Assembly: GCF_002127325.2 (NCBI RefSeq)
Contig: NC_035435.2
Coordinates: 125,710,526 to 125,774,525 of the forward strand
From: Helianthus annuus
Taxonomy: Eukaryota; Streptophyta; Magnoliopsida; Asterales; Asteraceae
Direction of reading: 5' to 3'
DNA: 64,000 bases
Positions 58,424 to 64,000 of this stretch are shown here, one piece after another. How positions within the stretch are numbered: the stretch's first letter is position 1; every line of letters begins with the position of its first letter. The translations under genes and the position numbers were made by a program. Under the pieces are notes generated by a model that saw only the letters and a list, made by a program, of their open reading frames with translations, was not told the origin of the DNA and did no database searches.

Positions 58424-60640
58424 CTCTGGTGCAAACCAAAGTTTTATAAATATTTCATTCTGCCAAACTCTTAACTTACTTTTAACCAGCATTAGGCAAA
58501 TTTCTACAGTAGAAACGACATATAGGAATTCAGTTAATAAGGTTCTGCAAAACGTAGAAATAGAACTTTTAAGTCATAAATTTCTGCAACCCCATTATCT
58601 ATGAAATTAGTTGAATTTGATGATGTGTTAGGAATGGATTGGTTAGTAGCCAACCATGCTCGAATTCTCTGTGATAAGAACTTTATAGAAATTCAGGCAC
58701 CCGCCGGAGAAGTAACTGTGATTACAGGAAATAAACCACGTAAGGTCACGAAGTTCATATCAGTAATGAAAGTTGCTAATTATGAACGAAAGCAAGGAAT
58801 AGTATATATGATTTCAGTAATCATTAGTACTAAGAGTAAAGAACTTAAGGAAATTCCTGTAGTTTCAGAATACCCAGATGTATTCTCAGAAGAGTTACCA
58901 GGATTACCACCAGATAGGGAGATAGAATTTAGGATTAATCTAATTCCAGAAACTATACCGATAGCCAAGGCACCTTATCAGTTAGCACTCACAGAAATAT
59001 TAAAACTGAAAAAGCAATTAGATGAATTACTAAGTAAAGGTTTCATACAACCTAGTTCATCCCCTTGGGGAGTACTAGTGTTGTTTGTTATGAAAAAGGA
59101 TGATCCGATGAGAATGTGTATTAATTATAGAGAATGGAATAAGGTTACAATTAAGAATCGATACCCATTACCTAGGATTGATGATCTTTTCGATCAACTT
59201 CAAGGAGCTAGATATTTTTTCTAAGATATACCTACGTTCCGGATATCATCAATTAAAAGTACAAGAGAAAGACATACCTAAAACTGCTTTCAGAACTAGG
59301 TATGGTCATTACAAGTTTACAGTCATGCCCTTCGGATTAATGAATGCACCTGCAGCATTCATGGACAAAATGAATAGGATCTGTAAACCATATTTGGATA
59401 AATTTGTAATTATCTTCATCGACGATATACTTATTTATGCCAAAAGTCAGGAAAAACATTATCAGCACTTGCATGCACTATTAACTTTGTTAAGAAAAGA
59501 GAAGCTTTTCGCCAAATTTTTCGAAGTGTGAATTTTGGCTGCCAGAAGTACAATCTCTGGGTCATATGGTGAATCATGAAGGTATTCACATAGATCCTGA
59601 TAAGATAGCAGCAATTACCAAATGGCAGGTTCCGCAATCCGCAATGGAAATTAGGAGTTTTGTAGGTTTAGCCGGATACTATAAATGATTTATTAAGGAT
59701 TTTTCCAAGATAGCTATATCATTAACTAAGCTAACCTGTAAAAACAGTTAAGTTTGAATAAGGACCTAAACAAGAAGAAGCCTTTAGGATCTTAAAGTAT
59801 AAATGAACAAATGTCCCAATCTTAGCCTTACCAGAAGGAATAGAAGATTTTAAAGTATACGGTGATGCTTCAAAGCTAGCACTTGGATGTGTGTTAATAC
59901 AACGCAAAAAGGTAATTGCGTATGCATCAAGGCAATTGAAAAAGCACGAAGAAAACTATACCACTCATGACTTAGAATTAGGAGCCATAAGTTTTGCCCT
60001 TAATAATCAGAGACATTATCTGTATGGAAGTAAGTTTACTGTCTATATGGGTCATAAGAATTTAAGATATATATTTGAGCAAAAAGACTTAAACATAAGG
60101 CAAAGGAGATGGATGAAAATCCTAAGTGACTACGACTGTGATATTCAGTATCACGAAGGAAAGGCTGAAGACGGCTAGAGATCGCCAGAAGAGTTATACA
60201 GATAATAGACGAAAGCCGTTGGAGACAAAATGCTATTGAAAATATCTCCTCAGAAAGGAGTTGTTAGATTCGGTAAGAAAGGAAAGCTAAGTCTAAGGTA
60301 CGTAGGACCATTTCCAGTGATCCAACGTATAGGACCAGTTGCTTATCGTTTACAACTACCAGAAGAGTTAGCTGGAGTACGTGATGTATTTCATGTATCC
60401 AATCTCAAGAAATGTTTATCAGACGAATCCCTGGTAGTACCTCTTCAAGATATAGAGGTAAATGAAAAAAATTGAAATTTGTAGAGAAACCACCACAAAT
60501 AGAAGATAGAAAGATCAAGTTTCTCAAACACAAACGATTAGGGTTAGTTCAAGTATAGTGGGATTCAAAGATAGGACCCTAATACACTTGAGAGCTGAAA
60601 TCAGAAATAAAGCGAAAATATCCTCATTTCTTCCAATAAA
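58299..60640 (+). pseudogene. Array copy 3: pol remnant lacking the integrase core
   Basis: Protease (LFDSGANQSFIN) lies in the +1 frame relative to gag, and the same breaks as copies 1 and 2 follow: at 58602, at 59222 within RT, after AGYYK near 59688, and the jump from YHEGKAEDG to the integrase tail near 60178. Private changes include VLFVMKK for VLFVKKK in RT and a 13-bp deletion at about 60221 between GTTGGAG repeats. RNase H also has MGHKNL. It cannot encode a working polymerase or integrase. Confidence 0.9.
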
Positions 60641-60675
60641 TCTCGAGGACGAGATTTTTCTTAAGGTGGGGAGGA

Positions 60676-62121
60676 TGTAACAACTCTCACCAAAATTATT
60701 AATTTATTATTTTATTTGTTTAATAGAAAATCCTAATTAAGAAACCCAAGCAATTCTGCATAAACCCTAAAATTTTTAGAACAATTGGAATTAGGATCAG
60801 GGCCCCTAAAACTCAAGAGGGGTAAACCCTAGCCAACGATTATCCTTATAATTTGCTGTAGGAATTGAATTTCGTCGAATTATGACTCACCAAGGCTATG
60901 TTGGACACGAACCTACCCTACCCTAAATGGACACCCCAGGCGATACGTGGCACGTGACACAGATTCTTCCGCGACTAGCGGGAGGCGCCAATTTTGGGTA
61001 TAAATAGAGGGGCCTGGCACTTACATTCTGTTGATTGTTCGACATTAAAATTCAAAATATACTACGAGATATTAGCTGATTACTATAAAACACACACAAA
61101 TCACGAAGTGCTGCCGCAAAACAGGGTAATAACTCGATCGCTATTACGATTCAACGTCCGATCGATTGAAACTATCCAACGATTGTTTGAATGCTGCTCA
61201 AATTGAGCTTATACTTTGTTATTCATCGTGATTTCGACTTGAATGTTTGAGTGCTGTCCAAACTCGGGCTATACTCTGCCATTCGTTGTGAATCCGCTGA
61301 ATTGTTAAGTATTGCACTTTGTTAATCGTTGTGAGGGTTTAATCTCGTGAATTGTCGTAACTGCTGTATTAGTTACTAACCCAGTTTGTGTGCACTGTTA
61401 TTAAAATTAGGTTAAATAAGGCTAAATCAGTAGGCTTATACTCTGCTCGTTAAATCTACAATGTGAGTCATTCTCTTTTTATCAACTGTTTTACAATACT
61501 CCAAATTTTTTTCAAAAGTTATAATTACAGGGACTAAGTCGTGGATATCTTGAATCACTGGCTATTGGGGTATTGTGCACATTACTAATTTTCTCCCAGT
61601 TAGGTTCATTAACCTACTAGGGATAATCATCACTATTTGGGTTCATTGACCTAATAGTGGTATGACCATCGTCACTATTGTGACATGTCACCATTGTGAC
61701 ACGACGCCAGATATAAATAAGATATAAACCATTATAATCGCTCTTATGCTGTAATTTATAACTAAGTGTCATTTTATTAAAATAAATGATTCACTCAGTA
61801 TTTCCCCGCTGACAAAACCTTTTTCAAACATGTTTTAGGTGATCTGTTGTGAGCTAAGAAAAGTGCCGTGGAGCACTACCAGCTTAGAGAAGTGGCTCAA
61901 TGTAAATAAATAAAGAAACATGTTTTGAAAAATAAAGATTTCCTAGTGAAATCACCTTATTGTAAATTACTGGGATTTTATCCCTAAATTATGTAAACGG
62001 GCAGTTTTTAATATTTCAAGATCCTGTTTTAAAAGAGTTCCGCTGTCGCCTAAATTAAATACCACGGGATTTCTGTCCCGCGGCTCCTGAAACGGGTTAA
62101 ACCGGGTCGGGGGCCGTGACA
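60676..62121 (+). repeat. Array LTR 3 (1,446 bp)
   Basis: Terminal LTR of the array. Starts TGTAACAACTCTCACC, ends GGGGGCCGTGACA. The next 5 bp, TTATA, would be the target duplication, but the matching left copy has been lost with the left end of the array. Confidence 0.92.
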
Positions 62122-62139
62122 TTATAGGCTGAACAGAAG

Positions 62140-62390
62140 GCTGGGCACGGCCCCGTGTCCACTGGGCACGGCCCCGTGTCCACTGGGCACGGCCCCGTGC
62201 CTGTCTGACACTCTCTCTCTTCATTAATTGTAATTCGCAATTACAATTAATGCGCATGCTGTACTTTCGCCACGCCCCCGTGTTCACTGGGCACGGCCCC
62301 GTGGTGGGCAATAGAAGCTTCTACTGGTTTGTCTTTTCTGCTGCTTCTTGGGCACGGCCCCGTGCTGGCTGAGCACGGGGCGTGTTCAGT
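62140..62390. repeat. GGGCACGGCCCCGTG repeats (21-bp unit)
   Basis: The 21-bp unit GGGCACGGCCCCGTG plus TCCACT is repeated three times at 62146-62206. Further isolated copies occur near 62289 and 62350, and an inverted relative (GCACGGGGCGTG) near 62371. The word is itself an imperfect palindrome, so each unit could fold. Confidence 0.9.
62222..62252. repeat. Perfect palindrome, 14-bp arms
   Basis: CATTAATTGTAATT, a 3-base loop CGC, then the exact reverse complement. It lies between the GC-rich repeats and would form a stable AT-rich hairpin or cruciform. Confidence 0.9.
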
Positions 62391-64000
62391 CTTCTGCCTT
62401 CTCTATTTTGCTTGGGAGGATGCTGTCGAGGGGTCGGGCAATCCAGTTATGTTCCTTTTCTTGTATTTATGTTAGATTTAGCTGTCTTTTTGCTTCTTTT
62501 GTTAATTTGAGCTCATTTAATCCTGAAAATACAAAAGGAAGACAAAAACACTCTTTTTTCCAACATTAGTACTTAAAAAGGGTTAGTTTTATGCCTCATT
62601 TGATGTAATTTATATGTTGCATTTTACACACATCAAATACCCCCACACTTGAATTTTTGCTTGTCCTCAAGCAAAACTCTTTAATATGTGGCTTACACTC
62701 CCAAATGGAATGGGTAGAAGAGAAGGTTTTGGCTTGTCATAGAGTGTCGTGAATCCAAGATCTTTTTGGGTTTTGTTTTTATTTATTTACAATCCTATTC
62801 GTTATGATTTATTTAGAACGTTTCATAAGATAAATTACTTATTTGGGCATAGCATCCCTTTTTAAAATTCCATTTATATACAAGTTCACATACCTCACGG
62901 GAGAAATCACTCACACTCGGCCGAAGGTGTATTTTTAGTGAAACACTCGAGAGCGGCATGGAACTTATTCCTACCATAGGCTTGCCAAGAAATCAATCCT
63001 CCTCCTTCTTAACTTTTTACCTTTGTAAATATCAAGAGGACTTTTCGGGTAAAGGCTTGGGCTAAAGGTGGGTAGTTGGGTTAGTAGAAAGGGCGAAAAA
63101 GCGTAAAAAGCGTCAGTTTTCGTAAAACATTTTGTTTTAGTGACTTTTTATTCTTAATGAAGTATTTCTTCAAACAAGCTTTTGTTTTAAGAGCTTTGTT
63201 TGTTTATTTCTAACTTCATCATTTTTTTATTTTTTATTTTATTTTATTTTATTTTATATTTTTTTTTTGAAGTCACACGAAAACCGAGCTTGTTACTAAA
63301 ATAAAGGGTAAAAATAAAAAGGGTTTTTTTTGTGGGTAAAAAGGTTTTAGGGTAAAGAAATGAAAGGTTTAGGCTCAAAGGGGTGAACTAGGGGGAGTTT
63401 TTGGGTAGGTGAAAAGAAAAATAAAAATAATGGTTTTGAAAGAAAAAGGGTTAGTCCTAATGCCTCCATCATTTACTTACTTGGGTTAAGTTGGCAAGGA
63501 CCGGGAATGAATCGTCGTGGCAAGTTCTAGAGTCGTAAGAACCAAGCGGCTATTCACACAAGAAACGAAAAATGAGCATTTAGCGTAAAGATGTATATTT
63601 GTATGCTCAATAAAGGCTCAAAACTCACTTTTTGTGGGAATGGGTTTTTCTATGTGATCAAGTATATATAATCGAATTTTAACTAAGCTTGTCATGCCGT
63701 TTCATAATTTTCTTATGTTAGTTCTTTTTATCACGACGCTATCGGTTGTAAATTTGTAAAAATATAACCTTGTTAGTCTTAGAATTCCCAACTTAAACTT
63801 TAGATAAGTAAAAAAAATGAAAATTTTTGAAAAAAATTTGGGGTGATTAGTGGTTCCAATAGAGTTTTGTGTAAGGCTTGTTATTAGGACTTGCAAAATT
63901 TCAAGGTTTTAGCGTCCCTCCCCCACACTTAAATTACACATTGTCCTCAATGTGTCCCAAAAATAAATTTTTAGGTTGATTAGATGTGTAACATGGTGTT

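Larger units (their letters stand above)
44312..62121 (+). mobile_element. Tandem array of a defective Ty3/gypsy element: three internal regions, three LTRs
   Basis: The order is truncated internal region (44312-47718), LTR (47719-49164), internal (49165-54509), LTR (54510-55954), internal (55955-60675), LTR (60676-62121). Adjacent copies share a single LTR. All three internal regions carry the same stops, frameshifts and integrase deletion and look about 98-99% identical by eye. The left end is cut inside gag with no LTR or TSD; the right flank is Tat/Athila-like spacer. Shared lesions mean the copies descend from one dead element. Head-to-tail sharing of LTRs is the expected product of unequal recombination between LTRs. 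Confidence 0.9.
62122..64000 (-). other. Tat/Athila-like retroelement spacer, continuing beyond the window
   Basis: No gene. CCCCCACACTT followed by TTGTCCTCAAGC (62639-62676), and again CCCCCACACTTAAAT followed by TTGTCCTCAATG (63920-63952). Read on the minus strand these are the GAGGACAA...AAGTGTGGGGG words found after pol in Tat/Athila-type elements. The stretch 63020-63480 parallels 9430-9830 in order and wording (AGGACTTTTC, TCCTAATGCCT). It also contains long T/TTTTA runs near 63230. Confidence 0.55.

Noticed and set aside
1..64000. Endogenous pararetrovirus or other virus copy
   Set aside because: All RT-bearing segments have the LTR, PBS, PPT and integrase organisation of Ty3/gypsy elements. 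No movement or coat protein motifs were seen.

Overview
This window reads as nuclear DNA of a flowering plant with a large, repeat-rich genome. It is AT-rich, contains no bacterial-style gene order, and is filled with plant lineages of Ty3/gypsy (chromovirus/Tekay-like), Ty1/copia, hAT, MULE, Harbinger, SINE and Helitron elements. It also holds an intron-containing nuclear tRNA-Tyr gene. Several motifs remind me of Asteraceae repeats, but that family assignment is a weak impression. Host sequence is sparse: one tRNA gene, the last three exons of an S28 serine carboxypeptidase (Pro-X carboxypeptidase-like), and an unidentified four-exon fragment that appears to sit inside a Helitron.

Left part (1-16456). 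A minus-strand Tekay-like gypsy element (LTRs 1230-2017 and 9959-10746) has gag and pol broken by frameshifts. Its 5' side is replaced by a second gag fragment and a 2.7-kb spacer resembling Tat/Athila retroelement spacers. Next come a SINE with a 13-bp target duplication, a Helitron-like element made partly of ~70-bp hairpin repeats and carrying a nested hAT MITE, the S28 peptidase exons, and a truncated copia LTR.

Middle (16457-33908). A minus-strand Helitron appears to run from 16457 to 30592. It has been enlarged by a second Helitron (17660-18847) and by a young 9,963-bp LTR element (20519-30481, TSD ACTAA) with 3.2-kb LTRs that encodes only Gag. The LTR element is therefore non-autonomous (TR-GAG/LARD type). 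Rearranged copia ends follow at 32397-33360, and another copia LTR lies at 33437-33908.

35500-44210. Well-delimited DNA transposons: two MULE-type foldback MITEs with perfect 9-bp TSDs, a 3.6-kb hAT with its transposase interrupted by one stop codon, another Helitron of the same family, a SINE split by a hAT derivative, tRNA-Tyr, and a Harbinger-type MITE.

Right part (44312-62121). A head-to-tail array of one gypsy family: truncated internal region, LTR, internal, LTR, internal, LTR. All three internal regions carry the same disabling lesions, including loss of the integrase core, so they derive from one dead parent by duplication, most simply LTR-LTR unequal exchange. Only the middle copy has a 614-bp Helitron, and its neighbours preserve the empty site. 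The window ends in Tat/Athila-like spacer DNA with GC-rich 21-bp repeats.

No cellular operon or defence system was seen. The interest lies in nested transposition, non-autonomous retroelements and gene-fragment capture.
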